Source of the DNA: Actinoplanes auranticolor
GTDB lineage: Bacteria; Actinomycetota; Actinomycetes; Mycobacteriales; Micromonosporaceae
Assembly (NCBI RefSeq): GCF_018332655.1
Contig: NZ_BOQL01000013.1
Coordinates: forward strand, 1-64,000
Direction: 5' to 3'
Length of the DNA: 64,000 nt
The first letter of the stretch is position 1, and each line of letters begins with the position of its first letter. The notes beneath the pieces were generated by a model. It worked only from the letters and a program-made list of their open reading frames with translations, was not told where the DNA came from and ran no database searches. Shown here one piece after another: positions 39,615-48,925 of this stretch. Position numbers and translations under genes: made by a program.

Positions 39615-41702
39615 GTGACTGGTGGCGCGATGGCAACCGTGAAGCGGGCTGTGGTCCCGGCGTTCTCCGCGATGGTGCTGGTGCTGGCCGGCCCGCTGAC
39701 AGCGGCGCCCGCCGCGGCCGCGCCGCCGGACGCCGATCCGGACCATCCCTGGCGGATGCGGCACTGGCCGCAGACCCAGCCGTGGCAGCGCGACCAGCCG
39801 GCCGCCCGCCGGGCCGGTGCGGACGCTCCCCAGCCGGTCGACCCGCAGAACTACGAGCTGCCGGACACCATGACCTGGGACGACTACCGGGCGGTGCCGG
39901 GCACCGACTGGTCGGATCCGGCGGTGCCGGGCTCGGTCCGCAACTTCCGGGGCGCCCTCGTGCTGGTCGATTTCCCCGATCAGCCGTTCGTCGTGACGCA
40001 GCCGGCCAACTCCACTGTCTTCGGCAATCCGTCCACCGTGCACGACCTGCCGCGCGCCGACGTCCCCGCTTTCTACCGGGACTTCCTCAACAAGCCCGGC
40101 GAGCTGAACCGGGGCCACACCATCCACGAGTACTGGATGGAGGACTCCGGCGGTCGCTACGGCATCGGCCTGGGCTCGCACGGCGTCTACCAACTGCCGG
40201 CCAAGAGCCACGAGTACGGCATCGAGAACTCGATGCAGCGCGGCCTCGGCTGCCCGGCGGGTGACAAGTGCGGCCGCGACCTGCGCGCCGACGCCCGCGC
40301 CGCCTGGCTCGCCGACGTCGGGGAGACGGTGGCCGAGCAGTACGACTTCGTCTTCTACCTCGCCGCCGGGCAGGACGAGTCGTCCACCTGGCAGGAGTTC
40401 GGCCAGATGAAGTTCGCCGACCGGGACAGCGTCCCGGACGCCTTCGGGCCGCCGGACGCGGCCCTGCCGAACTGGAACGCGACCCGCTACGTCGACTGGA
40501 CCTCGTGGCAGGCCTCGGCCACGGTCTGGCCGAACGCCGCCAACGGCAGCTCGGTGCAGGCGGAGAGCTCGGGCATGTCCACCTACGCGCACGAGTTCAG
40601 CCACATCCTGGGCGTGGGGGACAACTACAACAACCCGTACTCGGTGCCCGCGCGGCGCGACTACAGCGGGCCGTGGGAGATGCTCAGCCGCGGCACGTTC
40701 AACGGGCCGGGCGGTCCGCACAGCCGCTGGCTCATCCCGGGCACCGCCGGGTCGTCGATGGGCGCCCAGCACATGCTGCGCAACAAGATGAAGCTCGGCA
40801 TCATCGACGACGCCGCGGTGCTGCGGCTCTCCCGTGACGCCCTCGCCGGCTCGGGTGTCGTCGTGGCCCGGGTCAAGGCCCGCGCGGTCGAGCCCGGCCG
40901 GGGGCTGTCAGGGATCAACGTGACGCTGGACGGCGGGGACGGCAGCCCGGCCTGCGACACCGCCACCGACCCGTACTGCGACGGCGGCCGGTACGACAAC
41001 TACACGGTCGAGGTGGTCGACCGGATGGGCTTCGACTCGTTCACCCCCGACTCCGGGGTGCTGCTGGCCAAGACCAAGAACGCCGACACGGCGCCGTTCA
41101 TCTGGACCGTCGACGCGAACCCGCAGGACATCGACAAGGTCGACTTCGTGCTCCCGGACGGGACCCCGCAGAAGATGACCATCGGCGACTACCGGCAGCT
41201 CTCCGACGCGCTGTTCCACGCCGGCACCGGTTCGGGCAGCGAGTACGAGTACGTCGACACTGCCAACCGGCTGCACTTCTACGTGCTGGACGTGCGGCGG
41301 GACAAGGTGGGCGTGCTGTCGTACACGGTCGCGGTCCGCTCGCTCGACGGCGCCGGACCGCAGGCCCGCGGCGTGGTGGCCGGCCCGGCCGTCGCCGCCG
41401 TGGCGCCCTCCGGCTGGGCGCGCTGCCGCATCCCGGTCCGCAACACCGGCCGCGCCACCACGACGGCGGGCCCGCTGAGCGCCTACACCGGCTCCGACGT
41501 CTACCGCGTGTCCGCCTCGGCCGGTGCGGGCTGGACGTCCTGGCTGCCGCACGCGGTCACCGACGTGGCCAACGGCCGTAGCGCGTCGGTGGACGTCTAC
41601 GTCAAGCGCCCGGCCGGCGCCCGGGGCACCCGGGTCGCGGTCACCGTCACCTCGGAGAGCAACCCGGCCGCGACGGCCACGACCTCGTGCCGGGTGCGGT
41701 GA
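39615..41702 (+). CDS. Secreted M6-family (immune inhibitor A-like) metalloprotease
   Basis: The 695-residue protein starts at GTG 39615 (GAGGATG 6 nt upstream); ATG 39630 is an alternative. The signal peptide covers VKRAVVPAFSAMVLVLAGPL and ends near AAPAAAAPP. The zinc site is STYAHEFSHILGVGDNYNNP (H326, E327, H330). The regions KSHEYGIENSMQRGLGC and PWEMLSRGTF fit the M6 family of secreted peptidases. A C-terminal beta-domain with GRATTTAGPLSAYTGSDVYR completes it. It probably degrades protein outside the cell. Confidence 0.87.
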   Translation: MTGGAMATVKRAVVPAFSAMVLVLAGPLTAAPAAAAPPDADPDHPWRMRHWPQTQPWQRDQPAARRAGADAPQPVDPQNYELPDTMTWDDYRAVPGTDWSDPAVPGSVRNFRGALVLVDFPDQPFVVTQPANSTVFGNPSTVHDLPRADVPAFYRDFLNKPGELNRGHTIHEYWMEDSGGRYGIGLGSHGVYQLPAKSHEYGIENSMQRGLGCPAGDKCGRDLRADARAAWLADVGETVAEQYDFVFYLAAGQDESSTWQEFGQMKFADRDSVPDAFGPPDAALPNWNATRYVDWTSWQASATVWPNAANGSSVQAESSGMSTYAHEFSHILGVGDNYNNPYSVPARRDYSGPWEMLSRGTFNGPGGPHSRWLIPGTAGSSMGAQHMLRNKMKLGIIDDAAVLRLSRDALAGSGVVVARVKARAVEPGRGLSGINVTLDGGDGSPACDTATDPYCDGGRYDNYTVEVVDRMGFDSFTPDSGVLLAKTKNADTAPFIWTVDANPQDIDKVDFVLPDGTPQKMTIGDYRQLSDALFHAGTGSGSEYEYVDTANRLHFYVLDVRRDKVGVLSYTVAVRSLDGAGPQARGVVAGPAVAAVAPSGWARCRIPVRNTGRATTTAGPLSAYTGSDVYRVSASAGAGWTSWLPHAVTDVANGRSASVDVYVKRPAGARGTRVAVTVTSESNPAATATTSCRVR

Positions 41703-41705
41703 GGG

Positions 41706-42317
41706 CTACCGGAAACCGGCGCCGGTCAGCAGCACCAACCCCACAGCCGTCAGCGGTACGGCGGCCAGCAGCGCGACCAGGCGACGCCGCCACGTGTCCA
41801 CGACCAGCACCGTGAGGAGTATCCCGAGCGTCACGTCGATGAGGGCCGTCCACAGCGGCCCGGAGCCGTAATTGCGGTCACCGATGCGGCGGGCGTACAC
41901 CACTGCCTCGGCGAACATGACGGCTGTGGGCATGGCCGACGCCGCGAGCTGCCACCGCCCGGGGCGCCGCGCGGCTATCCCGGCCCCGCCGAAGACCACT
42001 CCGGCGATCACGGCGGCGCCCATCCACATGATGGCCACGGAGTTGTACATGTTGGCGACGTCGTCGTCCTGGATCACGGCCGCCGCCAGGTAGTAGCTCG
42101 GCACGGCGACGACCAGCATGACGACCGCGGCGGCGATGCCCCGGGCCCAGCCCCACCGCCCCCAGTACGCGAACAGGAACCCGGCCACCGCCCACACGGC
42201 CAGGGAGTTGCCCAGCTCGCCGAACGGGGACGGCACGTACTTGATCCATACGAAGTCGAGCGCCCCGAGCAGCAGGCCACCCACGGGGGCGGCGACGACG
42301 GCGTTCCGGTTGATCAT
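41706..42317 (-). CDS. DUF6518-like multi-pass membrane protein
   Basis: The 203-residue membrane protein starts at ATG 42317 (GGAGGTG just upstream; an adjacent GTG or a GTG 15 nt upstream are alternatives). Six hydrophobic segments are seen, including AVVAAPVGGLLLGALDFVW, LAVWAVAGFLFAYWG and TALIDVTLGILLTVLVVDTW. The 'GGLLLGALDFVWIKYVPS' start matches what I know as the DUF6518 group. No function is known. It converges on the M6 protease gene with 3 nt between the stops. Confidence 0.65.
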   Translation of the reverse strand: MINRNAVVAAPVGGLLLGALDFVWIKYVPSPFGELGNSLAVWAVAGFLFAYWGRWGWARGIAAAVVMLVVAVPSYYLAAAVIQDDDVANMYNSVAIMWMGAAVIAGVVFGGAGIAARRPGRWQLAASAMPTAVMFAEAVVYARRIGDRNYGSGPLWTALIDVTLGILLTVLVVDTWRRRLVALLAAVPLTAVGLVLLTGAGFR

Positions 42318-42446
42318 CACCTCCGGGAGCTTAGGCACGTATCCGGCCCGGCAGATCGGGCGTCGGGCGGATTCACCCGCCCCCCGGATCGGCCGAAAGG
42401 CCGACCGGAGCTGTCGATGCCGGGCCCGCTCCTTCGTCGTAGCGGT

Positions 42447-42824
42447 ATGTCCGATCAGATCCGGCTCAGTGCCGTCACCCTCGACTGTCCCGATCCCCGC
42501 GCGCTCGCCGAGTTCTATGCGGCCGTCATCGGCGGCACGGTGACGTGCCGGGACACGCAGTGGGCCACCGTGCAGGGCCCGAACGGCCGCATCGACTTCC
42601 AGCGCGTCCCCGGCTACACCCCGCCGGCCTGGCCCGACCCGGCGTCGTCGATCATGATGCACCTCGACTTCCTCGTCACCGACCGCGCCACGACCGAGGC
42701 CCGCGTGCTGGCCGCGGGCGCCACGAAGTACGACTTCCAGCCCAACAGCGGCCAGTGCTTCGTGTACGCCGACCCGGCCGGCCACCCGTTCTGCCTGACC
42801 ACCTGGGACGGGCTGATGCCCTGA
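42447..42824 (+). CDS. VOC-family (glyoxalase-like) protein
   Basis: The 125-residue single-domain protein starts at ATG 42447. It has the glyoxalase/bleomycin-resistance fold pattern: LSAVTLDCPDPRALAEFYAA, then MMHLDFLVTDRATTEARVLA and the closing YADPAGHPFCL. The metal-ligand-like positions His (MMHLDF) and the last His/Glu segment are partly kept. Substrate is unknown. Confidence 0.85.
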   Translation: MSDQIRLSAVTLDCPDPRALAEFYAAVIGGTVTCRDTQWATVQGPNGRIDFQRVPGYTPPAWPDPASSIMMHLDFLVTDRATTEARVLAAGATKYDFQPNSGQCFVYADPAGHPFCLTTWDGLMP

Positions 42825-42876
42825 GGGGTCGCCCGGTGCAGGGTGTAGCGTGCAACTGCTGAAGGGGTGCGTGGTC

Positions 42877-43365
42877 ATGGAGTTCGACGTCACCATCGAG
42901 ATCCCCAAGGGAACTCGCAACAAATACGTGTTCGACCACCCGACGGGCCGTCTGCGCCTGGACCGGACCCTGTTCACCGCGACCCAGTATCCGGCCGACT
43001 ACGGCTTCATCGACGGCACGTGGACCGCGAAGAAGGACGCGCTCGACGCGCTCGTGCTGGTCCGCGAACCGACGTTTCCCGGATGCCTCATCCGGTGCCG
43101 GCCGATCGGCATGTTCCGGATGAGCGACGAGCACGGGCCGACGCCGAAGGTGCTGTGCGTGCCGACCGCGGACATCCGCCTGGCGGATCTGCGCGAGATC
43201 ACCGACCTCGACCCGTTCCTGCAGCTGGAGATCCAGCACTTCTTCGAGATCTACAAGGCCATCGAGCCCGGCCGGAGCGTCGACGTGGGCGGCGAGCGCT
43301 GGGCCGGGCGGGCCGACGCCGAGGCCCAGGTCGTGGCCGCCCTCGGCGGTCAGGAACCGACGTAG
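42877..43365 (+). CDS. Inorganic pyrophosphatase paralogue with altered active site
   Basis: The 162-residue protein (ATG 42877; GTG 42871 possible, with AAGGGG upstream) is clearly in the family-I PPase fold: MEFDVTIEIPKGTRNKYVFD, LDRTLFTATQYPADYGFIDG, FRMSDEHGP, LEIQHFFEIYKAIEPGRS. The diagnostic EDGDPLDALV is AKKDALDALV (residues 51-60), so the equivalent of E. coli Asp65 is Lys52. The later DDK-type site reads PTPK (88-91), replacing the equivalent of Asp102 by Thr89. Two of the four metal-binding Asp are therefore missing. It may be inactive or have another role. The housekeeping PPase must lie elsewhere. Confidence 0.85.
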   Translation: MEFDVTIEIPKGTRNKYVFDHPTGRLRLDRTLFTATQYPADYGFIDGTWTAKKDALDALVLVREPTFPGCLIRCRPIGMFRMSDEHGPTPKVLCVPTADIRLADLREITDLDPFLQLEIQHFFEIYKAIEPGRSVDVGGERWAGRADAEAQVVAALGGQEPT

Positions 43366-44234
43366 GCGAGGGCGAAGCCGATCGTCGGGACGCCGAACAG
43401 GACCGAGATCAGCGCGAGTTTGGTGATGGTCGGGCGGCGGGTGAGGATCGCGTACGCGGCCAGCAGCACCGGCGCCATCACCAGCTGCGCCGTCAGGGTG
43501 GAGCGCGGCACCAGCACGTCGAGCCACGCGCAGAGGATCGAGATCGCCAGCGCGCCGGCCCACAGGGCGATCCCGAGCCGGTGGGCGAAGCGCGCGCCGA
43601 AGCGCACCGCGAACGTCGTGTCCCCGGCGCCGGTGTCGGCGGCCAGGTCGGTCACGGTCGTCGGCAGGTACAGCGCCGCCGCGAACAGCAGGCCGATCAG
43701 CCCGAACTGCCACGGGAACTCCCACGGCGTACGGGTGATCGCCCAGCCCGCGGCGGGGGAGACGACCCCGACGACGAGCGCGTTGACCGCCACGTCCCAG
43801 CCCGGCCGGGTCTTGAGCCGCAGCGGCGGCACGCTGTACGCCCAGCCCAGCAGGAGCACCCCGGCCACCCCGAGCACGAACAGCGGCCCCACGAACAGCG
43901 CACAGGCCAGGGCCATACCGGCGATCCCGTAGTACCACCGCTGCAGCCGCTCGGCGGACAGCGCCCCGGTGACCAGCGGCGCGGTGGCCTTGCGCGGGTT
44001 GGCGCGGTCGCTGCGCAGATCGTGTAGGTCGTTCTGGGCCAGCACCGCGCCCCAGACGAGCGGGCCCAGCACCAGCAGAGCCACCAGGGCCCGGGCTGCG
44101 TCGGCGCGGGCGGGCAGCCAGGCCTGCCCGGCCAGCACCGTGCCCAGGTAGGCGGGCACCCAGGAGACCGGCCAGAACCAGGGCCGGGAGACCAGGACGA
44201 GCAGCGCGGCGGGACGGTCCAGCACCGTAGTCAT
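43350..44234 (-). CDS. UbiA-family prenyltransferase
   Basis: The 294-residue membrane protein starts at ATG 44234. The first Asp-rich motif NDLHDLRSD and the second [10 protein letters not shown] identify UbiA-type aromatic or lipid prenyltransferases. About eight membrane helices follow the typical layout ([40 protein letters not shown]). Neither substrate nor pathway partner is adjacent, so the acceptor (for example a quinone or chlorophyll-like precursor) is unknown. Its end overlaps the pyrophosphatase paralogue by 16 nt in convergent orientation. Confidence 0.88.
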   Translation of the reverse strand: MTTVLDRPAALLVLVSRPWFWPVSWVPAYLGTVLAGQAWLPARADAARALVALLVLGPLVWGAVLAQNDLHDLRSDRANPRKATAPLVTGALSAERLQRWYYGIAGMALACALFVGPLFVLGVAGVLLLGWAYSVPPLRLKTRPGWDVAVNALVVGVVSPAAGWAITRTPWEFPWQFGLIGLLFAAALYLPTTVTDLAADTGAGDTTFAVRFGARFAHRLGIALWAGALAISILCAWLDVLVPRSTLTAQLVMAPVLLAAYAILTRRPTITKLALISVLFGVPTIGFALAYVGS

Positions 44235-44365
44235 ACCGGCATGGTCCACCGTCGTGTCTGTGGGCCGGCTGAGAACACGCTGCGCGTTAATCGGCTGCGG
44301 CGACCTCGGCCCGCACCTAGGCTCCGATCGACAGCAGTCAGTCCGCGCACGGGGGATGGTCGGCC

Positions 44366-45082
44366 ATGACGAGCCAGCTGCACGCGATCTGCTTCCTGGC
44401 CCACGAACCCCGGCGCCTCGCGCGGTTCTGGTCCGAGCTCCTGGGCCGCGAGCTGGTCGACGATGCCCGGGACGGGGTCGCGCTGCTGCCCGACGCGGAC
44501 AACGCGTACCGGATCCGGTTCCTCGCGCACGACGAGCCGAAGCTCTCCCAGAACCGCGCCCACTTCGATCTGACCAGCGCCTCCGAGCAGGATCAGCAGC
44601 AGACGGTGGCCCGGGCCCTGGCGCTCGGCGCGCGGCACACCGACGTCGGCCAGCTGCCCGAGGAGGGGCACGTGGTGCTGGCCGACCCCGAGGGCAACGA
44701 GTTCTGTGTCATCGAGGCCGGCAACAACTTCCTGGCCGGCTGCGGATTCATCGGCGCGGTGGCCGGCGACGGTACGCAGGCCGTCGGTTACTTCTGGAGT
44801 GCGGCGCTGGGCTGGCCGCTGGTGTGGGACCAGGACGAGGAGACCGCGATCCAGTCGCCCGCCGGCGGTACGAAGATCACCTGGGGCGGTCCGCCCCTCA
44901 TGCCCCGGACGGGCAAGGACCGGCTGCAGCTCGACCTCGCGGTAGGCGTCCACACTGACGTGCGGGCCGAGGTCGACCGCCTGATCTCCCTCGGCGCCAA
45001 GCGCGTCGAGACCGGCCCGCGCGACGACGGCCGGGTGCTGATGACCGACCCCGACGGCAACGAGTTCACCGTGCGCGGCTGA
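44366..45082 (+). CDS. Two-domain VOC-family protein
   Basis: The 238-residue protein starts at ATG 44366. Two glyoxalase-like halves occur: residues 1-120 ([35 protein letters not shown]) and 125-238 ([35 protein letters not shown]). Both halves end in the conserved DPxGNEF. Such duplicated VOC proteins are often annotated as glyoxalase-like. The substrate is unknown. Confidence 0.87.
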   Translation: MTSQLHAICFLAHEPRRLARFWSELLGRELVDDARDGVALLPDADNAYRIRFLAHDEPKLSQNRAHFDLTSASEQDQQQTVARALALGARHTDVGQLPEEGHVVLADPEGNEFCVIEAGNNFLAGCGFIGAVAGDGTQAVGYFWSAALGWPLVWDQDEETAIQSPAGGTKITWGGPPLMPRTGKDRLQLDLAVGVHTDVRAEVDRLISLGAKRVETGPRDDGRVLMTDPDGNEFTVRG

Positions 45083-45092
45083 GGCGGCCGGG

Positions 45093-46007
45093 TCAGAGGG
45101 TCAGCACGATCTTGCCGCGGGCGTGGCCGGTCTCGCTCAGCTCGTGGGCGGCGACGGCCTCCTCCAGGGGGAACGCGGCCGCGACCGGCACGGTGAACCG
45201 GCCCTGCTCCGCGAGGGCGGCGGCCACCGCCAGCCCGCCGAGCGCCTGCGGATCCGCGCCGGGACCGCCCGAGTGGGACAGGTGGACCCCGTACGCCGCG
45301 GCGTTCAGATCCGCCACCGTCACCACCCGGTCCGGGCCCCCGGCCAGCGTGACCAGATCGGGCAGGGAGCCGGAGCCCGCGCAGTCCAGCACGGCGTCCA
45401 CCGGGCCGACGCGGTCCCGCAGCCCCGGCCCGTACGTCGTCGGTGCCGCCCCGAGGCCGGCGAGGAAGTCGTGGTTGCGGGCACTCGCCGTGCCGATGAC
45501 CGTCGCGCCGCGGGCCACCGCGAGCTGCACGGCGACCGTGCCCACACCGCCGGCCGCGCCCTCGATCAGCAGGGTCGTGCCGGGGCCGGCGCCCAGCCGG
45601 TCGAGCACGCGGGTGGCGGTCTCCACGTTCGCGGCCGCGCCACCGGCCTGCTCCCAGCTCAAAGCGTCCGGCTTGGCCGCCCAGCCGGTCAGCACGGCGT
45701 AGCCGGCGTTCGCGCCGCCCAGCCGCGCGACGTCCACGACGCCGAAGACCGCGTCGCCGGGCCGGACGTCCGTGACGCCCGCGCCGACCTCGTCGACCAC
45801 TCCGGCGGCGTCGACGCCGGGTACATGCGGCAGCGTCAGGGGCAGGCGGTCGCGGAAACGGCCGGACCGCAGGTACCAGTCGGCGGGGGTGACTCCGGAC
45901 GCCCGTACCGCCACCCGGATGTGGCCCGGCCCGGCGTGCGGCTCCGGTGCCTCGACGACGCGCAGGACGCCGGCGGGGCCGTACTCGCTGAACTGCAGTG
46001 CTCTCAT
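45093..46007 (-). CDS. NADP-dependent MDR-family oxidoreductase
   Basis: The 304-residue protein starts at ATG 46007. The quinone-oxidoreductase-like pattern is RALQFSEYGPAGVLRVVEAP, then TPADWYLRSGRF and HVPGVDAAGVVDEVGAGV. The nucleotide loop is GAAGGVGTVAVQLAVARG. No structural zinc Cys cluster is present, so it fits the zinc-independent quinone oxidoreductase (QOR) subgroup of medium-chain reductases. Divergent transcription from the TetR gene across an operator suggests it is the regulated target. Confidence 0.9.
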   Translation of the reverse strand: MRALQFSEYGPAGVLRVVEAPEPHAGPGHIRVAVRASGVTPADWYLRSGRFRDRLPLTLPHVPGVDAAGVVDEVGAGVTDVRPGDAVFGVVDVARLGGANAGYAVLTGWAAKPDALSWEQAGGAAANVETATRVLDRLGAGPGTTLLIEGAAGGVGTVAVQLAVARGATVIGTASARNHDFLAGLGAAPTTYGPGLRDRVGPVDAVLDCAGSGSLPDLVTLAGGPDRVVTVADLNAAAYGVHLSHSGGPGADPQALGGLAVAAALAEQGRFTVPVAAAFPLEEAVAAHELSETGHARGKIVLTL

Positions 46008-46057
46008 GGACCGGGACGTTAACGGAACACCCCGTCCGTTTGGCTAAAGTGAGAGAC
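46008..46057. promoter_or_regulatory. Divergent leaderless promoters with TetR operator
   Basis: The 50-nt gap holds an inverted repeat AACGGA-N8-TCCGTT (46021-46040). On the plus strand TAAAGT (46045-46050) stands 7 nt before ATG 46058. On the minus strand TAACGT (46021-46016) stands 8 nt before ATG 46007. Both fit TANNNT promoters of leaderless mRNAs, and the dyad overlaps or abuts both -10 elements, so one TetR dimer site could silence both genes. Confidence 0.7.
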
Positions 46058-46684
46058 ATGCCGGAACGGTTGCCTCACACCCTGCGCTCCGACGCCCGGG
46101 ACAACCGCGAGCGGATCCTCGCGGTGGCCCGCGCCACGTTCGCCGGCGCGGGCCTGGACGTGTCGATGCGCGAGATCGCCCGCCGCGCCGAGGTCGGCCC
46201 GGCCACCCTCTACCGCCGCTTCCCGACCAAGGAGGCGCTGGTCACCGAGGCCTTCGCCGAGCAGATGCACGCCTGCACCGCCGCCGTCGACGAGGGCCTG
46301 GCTGACCCGGACCCCTGGCACGGCTTCTGCCACATGATCGAGGAGATCTGCGCCCTGCACGCCCGGGACCGGGGTTTCACCGCGGCGTTCATATCGACCT
46401 TCCCGCACGCGATCGACTTCACCGCGGCCCGCGAACGCGCGCTGCGATCCGTCACCGAGCTGGCCCGCCGGGCCAAGGCCGCCGGCAAGCTCCGCCAGGA
46501 CTTCGTCCTCGACGACCTGATCCTGATCCTGATGGCCAACAGCGGCATCCGGGCCTCCTCACCGGCCACCGCGTCGGGCGCGTCCCGCCGCCTCGCCGCG
46601 CTGCTGATCCAGGGCTTCTCCGCCGAGCCGGACACGCTGCCCCTGCCCCCGGCGGTCCGCCTGCCGCTCATGCCGGTGACGTGA
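46058..46684 (+). CDS. TetR/AcrR-family transcriptional regulator
   Basis: The 208-residue protein starts at ATG 46058. The helix-turn-helix is clear: RSDARDNRERILAVARATFA, VSMREIARRAEVGPATLYRR, FPTKEALVTEAFAEQM. The ligand domain carries GFTAAFISTFPHAIDFTAA. It lies divergent to the MDR reductase and is followed after 4 nt by an MFS transporter, so it probably controls both in response to a small hydrophobic compound. Confidence 0.93.
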   Translation: MPERLPHTLRSDARDNRERILAVARATFAGAGLDVSMREIARRAEVGPATLYRRFPTKEALVTEAFAEQMHACTAAVDEGLADPDPWHGFCHMIEEICALHARDRGFTAAFISTFPHAIDFTAARERALRSVTELARRAKAAGKLRQDFVLDDLILILMANSGIRASSPATASGASRRLAALLIQGFSAEPDTLPLPPAVRLPLMPVT

Positions 46685-46688
46685 TCCG

Positions 46689-47894
46689 ATGACGGCATCG
46701 GCCAGGACCGCGCTCGCCGTGCCGGGCGCGCTGCCGGTGGCCGCCTGGTCGCTGCTGGGCCGGTTCGGGTTCGCGATGACCAACCTGAGCCTGCTGATGT
46801 ACGTCGCGGCCCGCACGGACTCCTACGCCGTCGCGGGTTCGATCTCGGCGGCCGGCCTGATCGGCACCGCGGCGGGCATCATCGCGCAGAGCAGGCTCCT
46901 CGACCGGTACGGGCCGACCCGCACCCTGCTCACCTGCACCGTGCCGTACGCGTTGCTGAGCGCTGCCGTGATCCTCGCGATCGACGCGCGAGCGCCCACC
47001 CTGCCGCTCGCCGTCCTGGTCGTCGTGCAGTGCGCAGCGCTGCCGACCGTGCAGGTCGCCTCCCGGGCGATGTGGGGCCGTCTCGTCCCGGCCGGTCCCG
47101 TCCGCGACGCGGCCTACAGCTACGAGGCGATCAGCTTCGAGGTGTGCTGGCTCCTCGGCCCCGCCGTGGCCGCCGTGCTCGCCACCTGGCTGTGGCCCGG
47201 ATCCGCCCTGCTGATCGCGGTCGCGCTGAGCACGGTGGGCGCGGCCGGCTTCGCCCTCACGGCGGCAGCCCGGTCCCACCGCGGGCCGGCGGCGCCCGGG
47301 ACAGCGACGGCACCGGACCGGCCCGCCGACGGCTTGCACGCGACGGGCCTGGCCGTCCTGCTCGTCGCCACGGGCGCCTTCGGCCTGATCATCGGGTTCG
47401 TCGTGGTCGGCGTCACGGCCGGAACCCGGGACAACGGTGAGCCGCAGCTGGCCGGGCTGCTGCTGGGGCTGTGGTCCATCACGTCCGTGGTCAGCGGGGT
47501 GGCGTACCAGCGGGCGCCCTGGCCGCGTCCTCCGGCGATCCGCCTGCCGGTGCTGATGGCCGTGTTCGGGCTGGTCCTGGTGCTCCCCGCGCTGGCCGGC
47601 GGCACGCCGGTCCTGACGGTCGCGGTCGTCCTGGCCGGCGCGACCCTGGTGCCGCAGGTCACCCTGCACAACACGCTGCTCGATCGGCTCGTGCCGCCGC
47701 GGCGGCTGGCGGAGGCGTTCGGCTGGATGACCACCGCCGTCTTCGCGGCGAACGCGGGCGGTCAGGCGCTCGGCGGGCTGGTCATCCAGCGCTACGACTA
47801 CCGAACGGGGTTTCTCACCGCGGCGGCCTGCGGTCTTGGTCTGGCGGTGGTGGTGTGGGCGGGCCGGAGACATCTGGTGCCCCGCTCGCCGTGA
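46689..47894 (+). CDS. MFS transporter
   Basis: The 401-residue protein starts at ATG 46689, 4 nt after the TetR stop. Twelve hydrophobic helices are expected and visible in two halves separated by RSHRGPAAPGTATAPDRPA. LLDRYGPTRTLLTCTVPY corresponds to the MFS cytoplasmic loop 2-3. Its link to TetR suggests drug/toxin efflux, though substrate is not shown. The 3' end overlaps the WYL-regulator gene by 80 nt, which is convergent. Confidence 0.87.
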   Translation: MTASARTALAVPGALPVAAWSLLGRFGFAMTNLSLLMYVAARTDSYAVAGSISAAGLIGTAAGIIAQSRLLDRYGPTRTLLTCTVPYALLSAAVILAIDARAPTLPLAVLVVVQCAALPTVQVASRAMWGRLVPAGPVRDAAYSYEAISFEVCWLLGPAVAAVLATWLWPGSALLIAVALSTVGAAGFALTAAARSHRGPAAPGTATAPDRPADGLHATGLAVLLVATGAFGLIIGFVVVGVTAGTRDNGEPQLAGLLLGLWSITSVVSGVAYQRAPWPRPPAIRLPVLMAVFGLVLVLPALAGGTPVLTVAVVLAGATLVPQVTLHNTLLDRLVPPRRLAEAFGWMTTAVFAANAGGQALGGLVIQRYDYRTGFLTAAACGLGLAVVVWAGRRHLVPRSP

Positions 47895-48870
47895 CGCCGT
47901 ACCGGTGGGCGAGGGCGGCGACGGTCGTGGCCATCGCCCGGCGCAGCTCCGCCGGGGCCGTGACCTCCACCTCGGCGCCGAGCCGGAGCAGTTCCTGGCC
48001 GGCGTGCCGGACGTTCTCGATCGGGATGGTCGCCTCCACCCAGCCGTCGCGGTCCGGCTCACCCGAGGACTCCGCGACCGCCCGTACCACGGCCGGATCG
48101 GCCAGGTCGGGCAGCCGGGCCAGGCCTTCGGCCGACAGCCGGATCGTCGCGCTCGCGGTGAACCGGCGGGCCTCGTACTCCGCCAGATAGGCCGTCCAGT
48201 GCGCCACCAGGTCGAAGCCGGCCGGCCGGGCGAAGCGCTCGGTGGTGACGGTGACGTCCCGCACCTGGGCGACCCGGTAGGTGGCGATCCGGCCGGCGTT
48301 CCCGGAGGCCGCGACGAGATACCAGGTGCCGGACTTGAGGACCAGCCCGTACGGCCGCAGCCGGCGCCGCACCTCCTGCGGCGCCCGCCACCGCCGGTAG
48401 CCCACGTCGACGGCGTGCTGGGCCACGACCGCGTCCATGAGCAGCGTCAGGAACGGCTGCGCCGGCGCCTCGTGGTGCCAGCCGGGCGCGTCCAGGTGGA
48501 ACACCGCCGCGGTCCGGGCGGCCTGGTCACGCAGCTCCGCCGGGAGAGCCGCGAGCAGCTTGAGCCGGGCGGCGGCCACCTCCTCGGCCAGCCCCAGATC
48601 GGCCGCCGGCGCCGGCAACCCGGCCAGGAACAGCGCCCGCGCCTCCCCGCCGCTGAGCCCGGTCAGCCGGGTCCGGTAGCCCTCGACCAGCCGGTAGCCG
48701 CCGTGCTGGCCGGTCTCGGCGTACAGCGGCACCCCCGCCGCCTGCAGCCGGGCCAGGTCGCGGTACGCCGTGCGGACCGAGATCCCCAGCTCCGCCGCGA
48801 GCTGGCCGGCGGACAGCCGCCCGCGGGTCTGCAGCAACAACAGCATCGACAGCAAGCGACCGGCAGGCAT
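47815..48870 (-). CDS. WYL-domain YafY-type transcriptional regulator
   Basis: The 351-residue protein starts at ATG 48870 (MPAGRLLSMLLLLQTRGRLS), which fits the family; a GTG at 48909 would extend it into the promoter. The N-terminal HTH is LAAELGISVRTAYRDLARLQ. The WYL domain reads RRLRPYGLVLKSGTWYLVAA. These regulators bind a nucleotide-like or other ligand and act on a neighbouring divergent gene. Confidence 0.92.
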   Translation of the reverse strand: MPAGRLLSMLLLLQTRGRLSAGQLAAELGISVRTAYRDLARLQAAGVPLYAETGQHGGYRLVEGYRTRLTGLSGGEARALFLAGLPAPAADLGLAEEVAAARLKLLAALPAELRDQAARTAAVFHLDAPGWHHEAPAQPFLTLLMDAVVAQHAVDVGYRRWRAPQEVRRRLRPYGLVLKSGTWYLVAASGNAGRIATYRVAQVRDVTVTTERFARPAGFDLVAHWTAYLAEYEARRFTASATIRLSAEGLARLPDLADPAVVRAVAESSGEPDRDGWVEATIPIENVRHAGQELLRLGAEVEVTAPAELRRAMATTVAALAHRYGVTASGAPDVSGPPTPPPPDQDRRPPR

Positions 48871-48892
48871 GCGCTGATCATGCCGCTCAACC

Positions 48893-48925
48893 CTGACAGG
48901 TACTGACACAGCGCGGCCTTACGGT
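48893..48925 (+). promoter_or_regulatory. Direct-repeat operator and leaderless -10 of the WYL-linked gene
   Basis: CTGACAGGTACTGACA (48893-48908) is two CTGACA hexamers 10 bp apart, suitable for a WYL/YafY dimer. TACGGT at 48920-48925 stands 6 nt before ATG 48932, again the geometry of a leaderless promoter. Confidence 0.6.

Noticed and set aside
46689-48062. A long minus-strand ORF opposite the MFS gene
   Set aside because: Composition is Arg/Gln/His-rich and it lacks a start signal; the MFS reading has twelve hydrophobic helices.
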